The position numbers were made by a program, and so were the translations under genes. Below are positions 43,927 through 54,100 of a stretch of DNA of 64,000 bases, piece after piece; positions within the stretch are counted from its first letter, which is position 1; every line of letters begins with the position of its first letter. Source of the stretch: Bradyrhizobium sp. Ec3.3 (GTDB lineage Bacteria; Pseudomonadota; Alphaproteobacteria; Rhizobiales; Xanthobacteraceae); the NCBI RefSeq assembly GCF_000472925.1, contig NZ_AXAS01000008.1, positions 102,501 to 166,500 of the forward strand. Reading direction: 5' to 3'. Below the pieces are notes generated by a model that was not told where the DNA came from, made no database searches, and saw only the letters and a program-made list of their open reading frames with translations.

Positions 43927-45540
43927 GTGACCGACGACATCGCAGCGACAATCTCCAAAGCGCGCGAGCATTCCATCGCCGATCTTCTGCGTCGCTCCGC
44001 TGGCCGTGAACCGCACAAGCCCGCGATTTCCTGCGGCGGCGTGAAGTGGACCTTTGCCGAGCTGGACGCGATCTGCAACCGCCTGGCGCGCGGGCTCGAT
44101 GGCCTCGGCGTCAGGAAGGGCGATCGTCTGGCGGTGTTGTCGCGCAATTCCCACGCCTTTGCCGCGCTGCGCTTTGCGGTAGCGCGGATCGGCGCGGTGC
44201 TGGTGCCGATCAACTTCATGCTCAATCCGGACGAGATCAATTTCATTCTGAGGAATTCGGGCGCAAAGGTGCTTGCGACCGGCCCGGATTTCGTCGAGCC
44301 CGCGCGCGCCGCAAGTGCCAGGGATTGCGCGGTGGAGAAGCTGATCTGGCTGCCGGGCGAGGATCCGGCGTCACCGCCCGCGGGGCTCACCACGTTCGAC
44401 GATCTCCTGCATTCCGACGGTTCCTTCTATGAGGCCTCCGTCGATGCCCGCGATCTTGCCCAGATCATCTACACCAGCGGCACGGAATCGCTGCCCAAGG
44501 GCGCGATGCTGACCCATGAAGCCGTGATGTGGCAGTATGTGAGCTGCATCATCGATGGTGGCATGAGCGCTCATGACAACGTGCTGCACGCGCTGCCGCT
44601 CTATCATTGCGCCCAGCTCGATGTCTTCCTGGGCCCGCAGATCTATCTCGGCGCCTCCGGCGTGATCACGGGCAAGCCGACCGCCGACAACATCCTGGCG
44701 CTGATCGCGGCTCACGGGATTACCGCCTTTTTCGCACCGCCGACGATCTGGATCGCGATGCTGCGCTCGCCCCATTTCGACAAGACCGATCTGTCCAGCT
44801 TGCAAAAGGGCTATTACGGCGCCTCGATCATGCCGGTGGAGGTGCTGCTCGAATTGCAGCGCCGCCTGCCGAACGTCAAATTCTGGAATTTCTACGGCCA
44901 GACCGAGATCGCACCGCTCGCCACCGTGCTGCAGCCCGAAGATCAGCTGCGCAAGGCCGGCTCGGCCGGCAAGCCGACGATCAATGTCGAGACGCGCGTG
45001 GTCAACACGGCGATGGAAAATGTCGGGGTTGGTGAGGTCGGCGAGATCGTGCACCGCTCGCCGCATCTTCTGTCCGGCTATTACAACGACCCCGTGAAGA
45101 CCGCAGCGGCATTTTCCGGCGGCTGGTTTCATTCCGGCGACCTCGCGACCGTCGATGCCGAGGGCTACATCACCGTCGTCGACCGCGTAAAGGACATGAT
45201 CAAGACCGGCGGCGAGAACGTCGCGAGCCGCGAGGTCGAGGAGATGGTCTACCGCATTCCCGCGGTGTCGGAGGTCGCGGTGGTCGGGCTGCCCGATCCG
45301 CGCTGGATCGAGGCGGTCACCGCGATCATCGTGGTCAAGACCGGCGAGACGCTGGACGAAGAGACGGTCATCAAGCATTGCGCGGGCTCGATGGCGCATT
45401 TCAAGGTGCCCAAGCGCGTCGTGTTCGTCGACAGCCTGCCGAAGAATCCGAGCGGCAAGCTGCTCAAGCGCGAGCTGCGCCAGCGCTTCGTCGGCGGCAA
45501 CACGCTCGACAAGGCTATCCAGAAGAATTTCGGGACGTAG
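43927..45540 (+). CDS. Acyl-CoA synthetase (AMP-forming), FadD-like
   Basis: This 537-residue ANL-superfamily enzyme starts at GTG. The P-loop-like A3 motif IIYTSGTESLPKG lies at 181-192, with FYGQTE (A5), GWFHSGDLA (A7), DRVKDMIKTGGENV (A8) and the C-terminal catalytic Lys in PKNPSGKLLKREL. It activates a carboxylic acid to the acyl-CoA through an acyl-adenylate in the cytoplasm. The chain length of the substrate is not readable; a medium- or long-chain fatty acid is usual. It has its own promoter at 43854. Confidence 0.92.
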   Translation: MTDDIAATISKAREHSIADLLRRSAGREPHKPAISCGGVKWTFAELDAICNRLARGLDGLGVRKGDRLAVLSRNSHAFAALRFAVARIGAVLVPINFMLNPDEINFILRNSGAKVLATGPDFVEPARAASARDCAVEKLIWLPGEDPASPPAGLTTFDDLLHSDGSFYEASVDARDLAQIIYTSGTESLPKGAMLTHEAVMWQYVSCIIDGGMSAHDNVLHALPLYHCAQLDVFLGPQIYLGASGVITGKPTADNILALIAAHGITAFFAPPTIWIAMLRSPHFDKTDLSSLQKGYYGASIMPVEVLLELQRRLPNVKFWNFYGQTEIAPLATVLQPEDQLRKAGSAGKPTINVETRVVNTAMENVGVGEVGEIVHRSPHLLSGYYNDPVKTAAAFSGGWFHSGDLATVDAEGYITVVDRVKDMIKTGGENVASREVEEMVYRIPAVSEVAVVGLPDPRWIEAVTAIIVVKTGETLDEETVIKHCAGSMAHFKVPKRVVFVDSLPKNPSGKLLKRELRQRFVGGNTLDKAIQKNFGT

Positions 45541-45549
45541 TTCGTCGCG

Positions 45550-45573
45550 GCCCCGTAAGAACGGGGAGAGGGA
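45550..45573. repeat. Partial family A palindrome
   Basis: CCCCGTAAGAACGGGGAGAG followed by GGAA is the right hairpin of family A alone, lying between the convergent acyl-CoA synthetase and MFS genes. It may act as a bidirectional transcription stop. Confidence 0.6.
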
Positions 45574-45584
45574 AGAGAAAAAGC

Positions 45585-46786
45585 TCAATACTTCTTCATG
45601 GCCGCGCCGAACGCCAGCCACAGCGCCGTCGACGCCAGCCCGAAGCCGCCGAGCAGGAGGAAGGTCGGGCCGTAGCCGATCCATTCTGCGATCCAGCCGC
45701 CGAGCGCAGGGCTGAGGCTCGCGCCGACGCCCTGCACGGTGATGACGGCGCCCTGACCGAGATTGATGCGGCCGGTGCCGTTGAGCGAGCGCGCGACCAC
45801 GCCGGGCACGGCGACGGTCTGCAATCCCGTGCCGATGCCGTCGAGCAACTGCACCGGCACCACGCCCCACCATCCCGTGAGGAAGAAGGCGAGCACGCCG
45901 CGGATGGGCAGGAACATGAAGGAGACCAGGACCACCGGCCAGTAGTTGCGCTTGCTCGCGACCTTCATGGCGATCAGCGACGTCGCGACCATCACGCCTT
46001 GCGCGATCACCACGGTGGTTGCGACAAAGCTCGGCCCGTTGGCCTGGTCTTCGGCGAGGCGGCAAGGCCATAGAGCGGCACGATCGCGGCATTGCCGAGA
46101 TGGAAGATGGCGAGCGCCAGCGCCAGCACGAGCAGCGGTTTGTGCCTGAGTAGCATCGTCATCGCATCCGGCGGAGCCTTGGAGTCGTCCTCCTTGCTGC
46201 CGCGCGCGACACGGTCGTCGATCGATTTCGCCGGGATCATCAGCACGCAGGCGATCGCGATGGCGCCGAATGCCGCCGCCAGCACGAACACGGAGACATA
46301 GCCGTAGCTGTAGCCGAGCCAGCCCGACAGCGCCGCGCCGACCATGTTGCCGGCATGGTTGAACGCCTGGTTGCGGCCGTTCAGCGCATTGAAGCCCTTC
46401 TGCTTGGCGATGCCGAGCGTGATGCCGGTCACCGCCGGCACGATGGCGGCGCTCGCCAGCGACTGCGCGACTTGCGAGAACGTCACCGCCCAGAAATTCT
46501 GCGAGATCAGGATGATCGCGGAGGCGAGGACGACGCAGACGCCGGGGATCACCACCCAAAGGCGCTTGTTGCGGCTGGCGTCGATGAAGCCGCCGACCGG
46601 CGTCGTGATCAGCATGCCCGCGACGTTGCCGATGGTCATGGCGGTGCCGATCAGCCCGCTCGCCCAGCCGCGATCCTGGAGGAACACGCCGATGAACGGT
46701 CCGATGCCCGACTGCATGTCGGCCATGAAGAAGTTGAGCGCGAAGAGGGGCCAGAGACGGGGTGAGGAGGGGGACCGCGATGTCAT
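45585..46786 (-). pseudogene. MFS transporter with an internal frameshift
   Basis: Translation from the ATG at 46786 gives an MFS protein (ALNFFMADMQSGIGPFIGVF, then NRNQAFNHAGN-like GRNQAFNHAGNMVGAALSGW) up to about 46055. There it runs out of frame in GLAASPKTRPTGRALSQPPW. The missing half continues in a second frame from EDQANGPSFVATTVVIAQGV through GWIAEWIGYGPTFLLLGGFG to the stop at 45585. A single missing base near 46054-46058, restoring GCC-TCG-GCC-GAA-GAC, would rejoin both into a 12-helix protein of about 400 residues. It could be a true pseudogene or a sequencing error. Confidence 0.82.
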
Positions 46787-46959
46787 CGATACGTCAAGCG
46801 TGGTCTCAGCCGAATTCGTGTTGGCGGGGTTGCCTTGATCTTGTGTGGACCAAAACGTAACGGATGGTGATCCCGTTGGTTCCAGCCGCTCTTGCGGAGG
46901 AGCGATCTGCACGTCACATCTTTGGTCGTTGCTGACGGATGTCTTTCCTGGAGTACGCC

Positions 46960-47760
46960 ATGCCACTCTGGACCTGCGAAACCTGCGGCGCGCAATTTCC
47001 CTCGAGCGAAAAGCCGCCAACCTCATGTCCGATCTGCGAGGACGAGCGCCAGTTCGTGAACTGGAAAGGGCAAACCTTCCTATCCTGCGAGGCGCTGGCG
47101 CGGCGTTGCCGCGTGGTATGGCGGGACGATCTCGGCCTGACCGGCCTGTCGCTCGAGCCGAGCTTTGCCATCGGTCAGCGGGCGCTGCTCGTTCCGGACG
47201 GCAGCGCCTTCGTGATGTGGGACTGCGTTCCGCTCGCAACCGCTGAAGCGATCGCGCATGTCAGATCGCTCGGCGGGCTGAAGGCGATCGCGATCTCGCA
47301 TCCGCACTACTATGGCGCGCTCGCCGATTGGAGCGAAGCCTTCAGCGCGCCCGTTTATCTCCATGCCGACGACCGCCAATGGGTGACGCGGCCGCATCGC
47401 GCCATCGAACACTGGAGCGGCGATAGTCACCGGCTCTCGGATGGCATCACCCTGTTGCGCAGCGGCGGCCATTTCGCCGGCGCCACCATGCTGCACTGGA
47501 CGCGTGGTGCCGACGGCAAGGGTGCGCTGCTCACCGGCGACATCGCGCAGGTGACGATGGACCGCCGCTTCGTCAGCTTCATGTATTCCTATCCGAACTA
47601 CGCGCCGCTAAACGCGGCTGCGGTGCGGCGGATTGCGGCCTCCGTGGCGCCGCTCGCCTTCGATCGCATCTACGGCGCCTGGTGGGGCCGCAGTATCGCC
47701 GACGGCGCCAAGGCAGCCTTCGATGCGTCGGTGGCGCGCTATCTCGCCGCCATCGCCTGA
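46960..47760 (+). CDS. MBL-fold protein with N-terminal zinc ribbon and atypical active site
   Basis: The ATG at 46960 follows TGGAG and gives 266 residues. It begins MPLWTCETCGAQFPSSEKPP and then CPIC, a rubredoxin-like zinc ribbon. The MBL body has the first His motif as SHPHYYGA instead of the usual HxHxDH, so the Asp and third His are both Tyr. The later ligands GGHFAGA and LTGDIAQV remain. The protein may bind a single metal or have changed chemistry. It is divergent from the frameshifted MFS gene. The family is known to me only as MBL hydrolases of unknown substrate. Confidence 0.82.
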   Translation: MPLWTCETCGAQFPSSEKPPTSCPICEDERQFVNWKGQTFLSCEALARRCRVVWRDDLGLTGLSLEPSFAIGQRALLVPDGSAFVMWDCVPLATAEAIAHVRSLGGLKAIAISHPHYYGALADWSEAFSAPVYLHADDRQWVTRPHRAIEHWSGDSHRLSDGITLLRSGGHFAGATMLHWTRGADGKGALLTGDIAQVTMDRRFVSFMYSYPNYAPLNAAAVRRIAASVAPLAFDRIYGAWWGRSIADGAKAAFDASVARYLAAIA

Positions 47761-47770
47761 CGAACGTCGC

Positions 47771-48910
47771 CTAGGCCCGCTGCCGCAGGGCTGCGGGCAG
47801 GTCCTGCCGCCTGGACCAGGAGATGTAGTAGGCCACAGCCGCGATTGCCGCGAGGCCCAACAGGCTGACCAGGACCTGCATTGCGACGAGATTGGGTCCC
47901 GTAATCAGGATGAGGTGCGCGGCAAAGGATAGGAACACGCTGACGCAGAATACCGCGAGCCATTCCTCGCCGCTCCGGATCACCGGTTGCAGCGACTTCC
48001 ATTGCAACGCCGGATGATCTGCCGGCACCAGATACGTCGCGAGGAAGGCCAGCGCTAGGAAATGCAGCACGCGATGCGGCGCGAGGTTTTCCTTGTCGGG
48101 CGCGAAGATGTCGAGCACGGCATCCGGCAGATAGGCGGAGAGCGCCGGCGAATGCCGCGCCAGCGTGACCGCCATCGCGAACACCAGATAAGCGCCTGCC
48201 AGCGCGCGCAGCCAGGACATGCCGTGCAGCGCGCGGGCAGGCGCGCCGGTCACCGCGAACCAGCCGCCCAGCACCATCAGCATCTGCCAGCAGAACGGAT
48301 TGAAGGTCCATTCGCTGTCCGGAGAGATCCGGAACGTCCAGCCGAAATACCTCGCCGCGAAGTACACCGCGATCGATGCGAGCAGCGTCAGCTGCGGGCG
48401 GCGGAGCAGGCCCCACAGCGCCAGCGGAAAGAACGCCATGAGGGGGATCATCAATTGCAGCAGGTCGAGGTTGAGCGGCTCTTCCTGGAGCACTAGCCCG
48501 CGCACCAGGATGCGCAGGGGATGCTCGAGAATGCCCGAGATATTGTACTCGTGGATGATCTCCGGCGCGGTCGATTGCGAGGCGACGTAGGCGATGGCGT
48601 CGATATAGATCACGAACAGCACGACGTAGGCCGCATAGAGCCGCCAGACGCGACCGAAGATGCGGGTTGCCGCGACGACGAAGCCGCGCTCCAGCGCGAT
48701 CTTGCCGTGGATGATCGTAACGCCATAGCCTACCACGAACACGAACAGGTCGGCGGCGCCGCTGAAGCCGAAATTGCGCAAGGTCAGCAGATTCGCAACA
48801 TTGTTCGGAACGTGGTCGAGGAAGATCGACCAGTTGGCAATCCCGAGCGTGAGATAAAGCCTGGCATCGTGGGTATGTGCGGCGAGGGCCGCCTTGACGG
48901 ACGGTTTCAT
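47771..48910 (-). CDS. OpgC-family membrane protein (copy 2)
   Basis: The 379-residue protein has about ten membrane helices and the OpgC blocks GIANWSIFLDHVPNNVANLLTLRNFGFSGAADLFVFVVGYG, FNPFCWQMLMVLGGWFAV and RVLHFLALAFLATYLVP. Compared with copy 1 at 41993 it is shorter at both ends and clearly diverged. It probably acylates a periplasmic glucan or another surface polymer. It is convergent with the MBL gene, with ten bases between the stops. Confidence 0.87.
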   Translation of the reverse strand: MKPSVKAALAAHTHDARLYLTLGIANWSIFLDHVPNNVANLLTLRNFGFSGAADLFVFVVGYGVTIIHGKIALERGFVVAATRIFGRVWRLYAAYVVLFVIYIDAIAYVASQSTAPEIIHEYNISGILEHPLRILVRGLVLQEEPLNLDLLQLMIPLMAFFPLALWGLLRRPQLTLLASIAVYFAARYFGWTFRISPDSEWTFNPFCWQMLMVLGGWFAVTGAPARALHGMSWLRALAGAYLVFAMAVTLARHSPALSAYLPDAVLDIFAPDKENLAPHRVLHFLALAFLATYLVPADHPALQWKSLQPVIRSGEEWLAVFCVSVFLSFAAHLILITGPNLVAMQVLVSLLGLAAIAAVAYYISWSRRQDLPAALRQRA

Positions 48911-49001
48911 TAAAAATTATCAGTTGGAATCAGGGGCGACGCTTGTAACGGCTAGCATTGCACGATCCGAGTAGCGTTTCCGTGAACGGAGATGGTCTTT
49001 A

Positions 49002-49092
49002 CCCTCTTCCTTTGTGGGGGAGGGTGCCTCGCGAAGTGAGGTCATCCGCCTTGACTTCGGCAGGGCGCCTTTCCTCACAAGGGGAGAAGGAG
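49002..49092. repeat. Intergenic palindromic repeat, family A (copy 5)
   Basis: CCCTCTTCCTTTGTGGGGGA at the left and CTCACAAGGGGAGAAGG at the right enclose TCGCGAAGTGAGGTCATCCG. It is a shorter version of the family A module and ends 85 bp before htpG. Confidence 0.7.
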
Positions 49093-49177
49093 GAAATGCC
49101 CCATCACAACCTCTTGATCTGCCGCGCCCGTGCGCTATATCCCGGTTTTCCTCATCCAGTTTCGATCGGGTAAACGC

Positions 49178-51046
49178 ATGACGACGTCAGATACGGCTGT
49201 GCATTCGCAGCCCTTCCAGGCCGAGGTGTCCGAGCTCCTGCACCTGATGGTGCACTCCGTCTACTCAGAGACCGACATCTTCCTGCGCGAGCTCATTTCC
49301 AACGCGTCGGATGCCTGCGACAAGCTCCGCTATGAGGCGATCGAGACCCCGGCGCTGCTCGGCGAGGGCGATGCCCCCAAGATCCGCATCATCCCCAACA
49401 AGCAGGACGGCACGCTGACCATCGCCGACAACGGCATCGGCATGGAGCGGCAGGAACTGATCGACCATCTCGGCACAATCGCCCGTTCGGGCACCAAGGC
49501 TTTCGTGGCGAAGCTCAAGGAGGCCAAGGATGGGCTTGGCCTGATCGGCCAGTTCGGTGTCGGCTTCTATTCCGCCTTCATGGTTGCGGACAGGATCCTC
49601 GTCGTCAGCCGCAGGGCCGGCGAGAGCGACGTCTGGACCTGGAGCTCGTCGGGCGGCTCCGGTTTCGAGATCGCGCACGCGGGCGAGGAAGATGCCGCGC
49701 GCGTGACGCGTGGCACCGAGATTGTGCTGCACCTGAAGGAAGATGCGAAGAAATATCTGGAAGACTACGAGATCCAGCGCATCGTCTCCGCCTATTCCGA
49801 CAACATCCTCTTTCCCGTCGAGCTCGTGCCGGCAGAAGGCGAGCCGCGCCAGATCAATTCGGCGAGCGCGCTGTGGCAGCGGTCGAAATCGGAGCTTTCG
49901 GCTGACGACTACAAGAAGGCCTATCAGCAGATCGCCACCGCCTTCGATGATCCCGCGATGACGCTGCACTACCGCGCCGAGGGCCGCTATTCCTACGCCG
50001 TGCTCCTGTTCGCACCGTCGACGAAACCGTTCGACCTGTTCGAGCCGTCGCGCAAGGGCAGGGTCAAGCTTTATGTCCGGCGCGTCTTCATCACCGATGA
50101 CGCCGATCTGTTGCCGGGGTACTTGCGCTTCATCCGCGGCGTCGTCGACAGCGAGGACCTGCCGCTCAACATTTCGCGCGAGATGCTGCAAAACAACCCG
50201 CAGCTCGCGCAGATCCGCAAGGCGGTCGCCACCCGCGCCGTCTCGGAGCTCGAAAGCCTCGCCGAGAAGGACGCGGAGAACTTTGCGAAGATCTGGGAGG
50301 CCTTCGGCGCGGTGCTGAAGGAAGGCATCTACGAGGACTTCGAGCGCCGCGAGAAGCTTTTGGCGCTGTCGCGCTTCACGACGACCTCGGGCGAGAAGCG
50401 CTCGCTGAAGGACGTCGTCGCCGACTTCAAGCCGAACCAGACCGAGATCTATTATCTCGTCGGCGACAGCATCGAGCGGCTGAAGTCCAGTCCGCGCCTG
50501 GAGGCGGCGGCTGCGCGCGGCCTCGAGGTGCTGCTGCTCACCGATCCAGTCGATGCCTTCTGGACCTCGATGCCGATGTCGTTCGACGGTAAGCCGCTGA
50601 AGTCGCTGGGCCAGGGCGATCTCAATCTCGACCTGATCCCGCGCGTCGACGAGGAGACGAAGGAGGAGCCGGCCGCTGATGAAGCCGCCACCATCGCGCT
50701 GATCAAGGGCTCCCTCAACGAGCGCGTGAGCGACGTGAAGGCCTCGACGCGTCTCACCAGCTCCGCATCCTGCCTCGTCGCTGACAGCCAAGGTCCGAGC
50801 CGCGAGCTCGAGCGCATCCTGGCGCAGCAGAACCGCGGCGAGCGCTCGAGGCCAATCCTCGAGGTCAATCTGCGCCATCCGCTGGTGACAGCAATCACCA
50901 GGGCGCCGGCCGGTTCGACGGTGATCGATGATCTCTGCCTGCTGTTGCTGGAGCAGGCCCAGATCCTCGACGGCGAATTGCCGGAAGACCCGTCAGCCTT
51001 CGCCGCAAGGCTGAACCGCCTGGTGCTAAAGGGGCTGGGTGGGTAG
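49178..51046 (+). CDS. htpG: Molecular chaperone HtpG (Hsp90)
   Basis: The start at [20 protein letters not shown] gives 622 residues, normal for HtpG; an upstream ATG at 49130 adds a non-homologous extension. The N-terminal ATPase has [23 protein letters not shown] and [15 protein letters not shown]. The middle domain has [38 protein letters not shown], and the C-terminal dimerisation domain ends [12 protein letters not shown]. It assists folding of client proteins in the cytoplasm with ATP. I saw no recognisable heat-shock promoter or ROSE-type RNA element upstream, where a family A repeat lies. Confidence 0.97.
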   Translation: MTTSDTAVHSQPFQAEVSELLHLMVHSVYSETDIFLRELISNASDACDKLRYEAIETPALLGEGDAPKIRIIPNKQDGTLTIADNGIGMERQELIDHLGTIARSGTKAFVAKLKEAKDGLGLIGQFGVGFYSAFMVADRILVVSRRAGESDVWTWSSSGGSGFEIAHAGEEDAARVTRGTEIVLHLKEDAKKYLEDYEIQRIVSAYSDNILFPVELVPAEGEPRQINSASALWQRSKSELSADDYKKAYQQIATAFDDPAMTLHYRAEGRYSYAVLLFAPSTKPFDLFEPSRKGRVKLYVRRVFITDDADLLPGYLRFIRGVVDSEDLPLNISREMLQNNPQLAQIRKAVATRAVSELESLAEKDAENFAKIWEAFGAVLKEGIYEDFERREKLLALSRFTTTSGEKRSLKDVVADFKPNQTEIYYLVGDSIERLKSSPRLEAAAARGLEVLLLTDPVDAFWTSMPMSFDGKPLKSLGQGDLNLDLIPRVDEETKEEPAADEAATIALIKGSLNERVSDVKASTRLTSSASCLVADSQGPSRELERILAQQNRGERSRPILEVNLRHPLVTAITRAPAGSTVIDDLCLLLLEQAQILDGELPEDPSAFAARLNRLVLKGLGG

Positions 51047-51073
51047 GCGAAGCAAGCTGCTCCCACAAGACAC

Positions 51074-51157
51074 GTCATTGCGAGGAGCGAAGCGACGAAG
51101 CAATCCAGGCTGCCTCCGCGGAGGCGATCCTGGATTCCTTTGCTGCGCTCGCAATGA
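51074..51157. repeat. Intergenic palindromic repeat, family C (copy 2)
   Basis: GTCATTGCGAGGAGCGAAGC at the left and GCTCGCAATGAC at the right enclose CAATCCAGG / CCTGGATT arms around CCGCGG. It matches the copy at 12390-12468 and separates the convergent htpG and RND pump genes. Confidence 0.85.
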
Positions 51158-51181
51158 CGAAGACTGTGGCGTCGTCCTCGC

Positions 51182-54100
51182 TCACTCCGCCGCGTCCTTC
51201 TGCTCGTCCCTCTCGGCGTCTGCCTGTGGCTTCGGCTTCTTCGCCATCCAGCGTGAGAGCAAATTGGAGAAGCGGTCGAGATAGAGATAGACGACCGGCG
51301 TCGTGAACAGCGTGAGTGCCTGGCTGACCAGGAGGCCGCCGACCATGGCATAGCCGAGCGGCTGGCGGATCTCCGCGCCGGTGCCGGTTCCGAGCATCAA
51401 GGGCACGCCGCCGAGCAGCGCCGCCATCGTCGTCATCATGATCGGGCGGAAGCGCAGCACCGCCGCCTGGCGGATCGACTGCTCCGGCGTCAGATGCTGC
51501 TCGCGCTCCGCGGCGATCGCGAAATCCACCATCATGATGCCGTTCTTCTTGACGATGCCGATCAGGAGGATGATTCCGATCAAGGCGATCAGGCTGAAGT
51601 CGAAGCCGAAGATCATCAGGATGGCGATTGCGCCGACGCCGGCCGAGGGCAGCGTGGAGAGAATGGTCAAGGGATGGATGTAGCTCTCGTAGAGCACGCC
51701 CAGGATCAGGTAGACCACGACGAGCGCGGCCAGGATCAGCAGCGGCACGGTACCGAGCGATTGCTGGAACGCCTGCGCGGTGCCCTGGAAGCTCGTTGCC
51801 AGCGTCGGCGGCGCGCGCATCTCGCTCACGGTTTGCGAAACCGCGTCGGTCGCCTGCCCGAGCGCGACGTCCTCGGCGAGGTTGAAGCTGATCGTCACCG
51901 CCGGAAACTGGCCCTGATGGGCGATCGCGAGCGGCCGCACCGGCACATTGGTCCAGCTGCAAAAGACTGAAAGCGGCACCTGTTCGCCCGTCAGCGGCGA
52001 CCGGATGTAGAGCTTGTCGAGCGTATCCAGCTTGCCCTGCAGCTCCGGCGTGATCTCGAGGATCACGTGATAGCTGTTGGTCTGGGTGAAATATTGCGTG
52101 ACCTGGCGCTGGCCGAATGCGTCATAGAGCGTGTCGTCGATCAGTTGCGGCTGGATCCCGTAGCGCGCGGCGGTATCGCGATTGATGGTGAGCTGAAGCG
52201 TCGTGCCTTCGGTTTGCTGGTCGGTCGCGACGTCGCGAAGCTGCGGCAGCGTTTTCATCGCGTCCAGGATCCTTGGGGCCCATGCGTTCAGCTCGGCGAG
52301 ATTGGCGTCCTGGAGCGTGAACTCGAACTGGGTGCGCGTCGCACGGCCGCCGAGCCGCACGTCCTGCGAGGCCTGCATATAGAGGCGGGCGCCCTCGACC
52401 TCCGCAAGCTTCGGCCGCAGTCGCGCGATGATCTGCTGCGCGTTGACATCGCGCTCGTCCCGCGGCTTCAACGTGATGTACATGCGCCCGGAATTCAGCG
52501 CGGTGCCGCCGCCGCCGATGAACATCGCGATCGAATCGACGGCGGGATCGGCCTGCACGATCGCGTTGAGCTCCTCCTGCCGCCGCTTCATCTCCGTGAA
52601 CGAGATGTCCTGCGGCATCTCGGAGACTGCGGTCAGGAAGCCGTTGTCCTGCTGCGGGAAGAATCCCTTCGGGATCAGGATGAAGAGGTAGACCGACAGT
52701 GCGACCGTGGCGAAGAAGATGCAGAGCGTGATGAAGCTGTGCTTGAGCGCGACGTCGAGCCCGCGCTCATAGGCGCCGAGCAGGCGCTCGAACATCCGCT
52801 CGCTCCACTGATAGACCCGGCCATGCCGCGCCTCGTGATCGGCGCGCAGGAAGCGCGAAGCCATCATTGGGGTGAGCGTCAGCGACACCACCAGCGAGAC
52901 GAAGATCGCCATTGCCAGCGTCACGGCGAACTCGCGGAACAGCCGGCCGATGATGCCGCCCATGAGCAGCAGGGGGATCAGCACGGCGATCAGCGAGATG
53001 CTGATCGAGACGATGGTGAACCCGATCTCCGCCGCTCCCTTGTAGGCGGCAGCCAGCGGTCGCTCGCCGTGCTCGACGTAGCGGGTGATGTTCTCGAGCA
53101 TCACGATCGCATCGTCCACCACGAATCCGACCGCGATCGTCAGCGCCATCAGGGAGAGATTGTCCAACGAATAGCCGAACACCCACATCAGCGAGCAGGC
53201 GCCCAGCAGTGCCAGCGGCACGGTCACGGCCGGGATGATCGTGGCCCAGAAGCTGCGCAGGAAGAGAAAGATCACCATCACCACCAGCGCAATGGTGATC
53301 AGGAGCGTGATCTGCACATCCTCGACCGCTGCGCGGATGGTGGTGGTACGATCGCTGATGATCTTGATGGCGATCGCCGGCGGGATCGCCGCCACCAGCC
53401 GCGGCAATTGCGCCTTGATGCGGTCGACGGTGTCGATGACATTGGCGCCGGGCTGCTTGAAGATGACGAGAAACACGCCGCGCTTGCCGTCGGCCCACGC
53501 CGCCGTCTTCATGTCCTCAGGACCGGCCACCGCCTCGCCGATGTCGCGGACCCGCAAGGGAGCGCCATTGCGATAGGCAATGATCACATCCTGCCAGGCC
53601 GCGGCTTCGAGCAGCTGGTCGTTGGCGTAGATGGTGTAGGCGCGCCGCGTGCCGTCAATGTTTCCCTTCGGACTGTCGGTGGTGGTGATCGCGATCTGGC
53701 CGCGCACGTCCTCCAGCGACAGGCCCTTGGCGACGAGTTTTGCCGGGTCGACCTGGATCCGCACCGACGGCTTCTGCTGTCCTCCGACGAAGACCTGCGC
53801 CACCCCGGAGATCTGGCTGATCTGCTGGGCAAGCTGGGCGTCGGTGCGGTCGCTGACGGTGGTCAGCGGCAGCGTGTCCGACGTCGCCGACAGGATCATG
53901 ATCGGCGAATCCGCCGGGTTGACTTTGCGATAGGTCGGGGGCGAAGGCAGGTTCTTCGGCAATTGGCCGCTCGCCGCGTTGATCGCGGCCTGGACATCGT
54001 TGGCGGCGGCGTCGATCTGGCGGTTGAGATCGAACTGGATGGTGATCGAGGCCGAGCCTAGTGAGCTCGTCGATGTCATTTGTGCGATGCCGGGGATCTG

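Noticed and set aside
52067..54061. 664-codon open frame on the plus strand
   Set aside because: It is antisense to the RND pump gene; its translation is rich in Arg, His and Asp with no family features, as expected from GC-rich codon bias.
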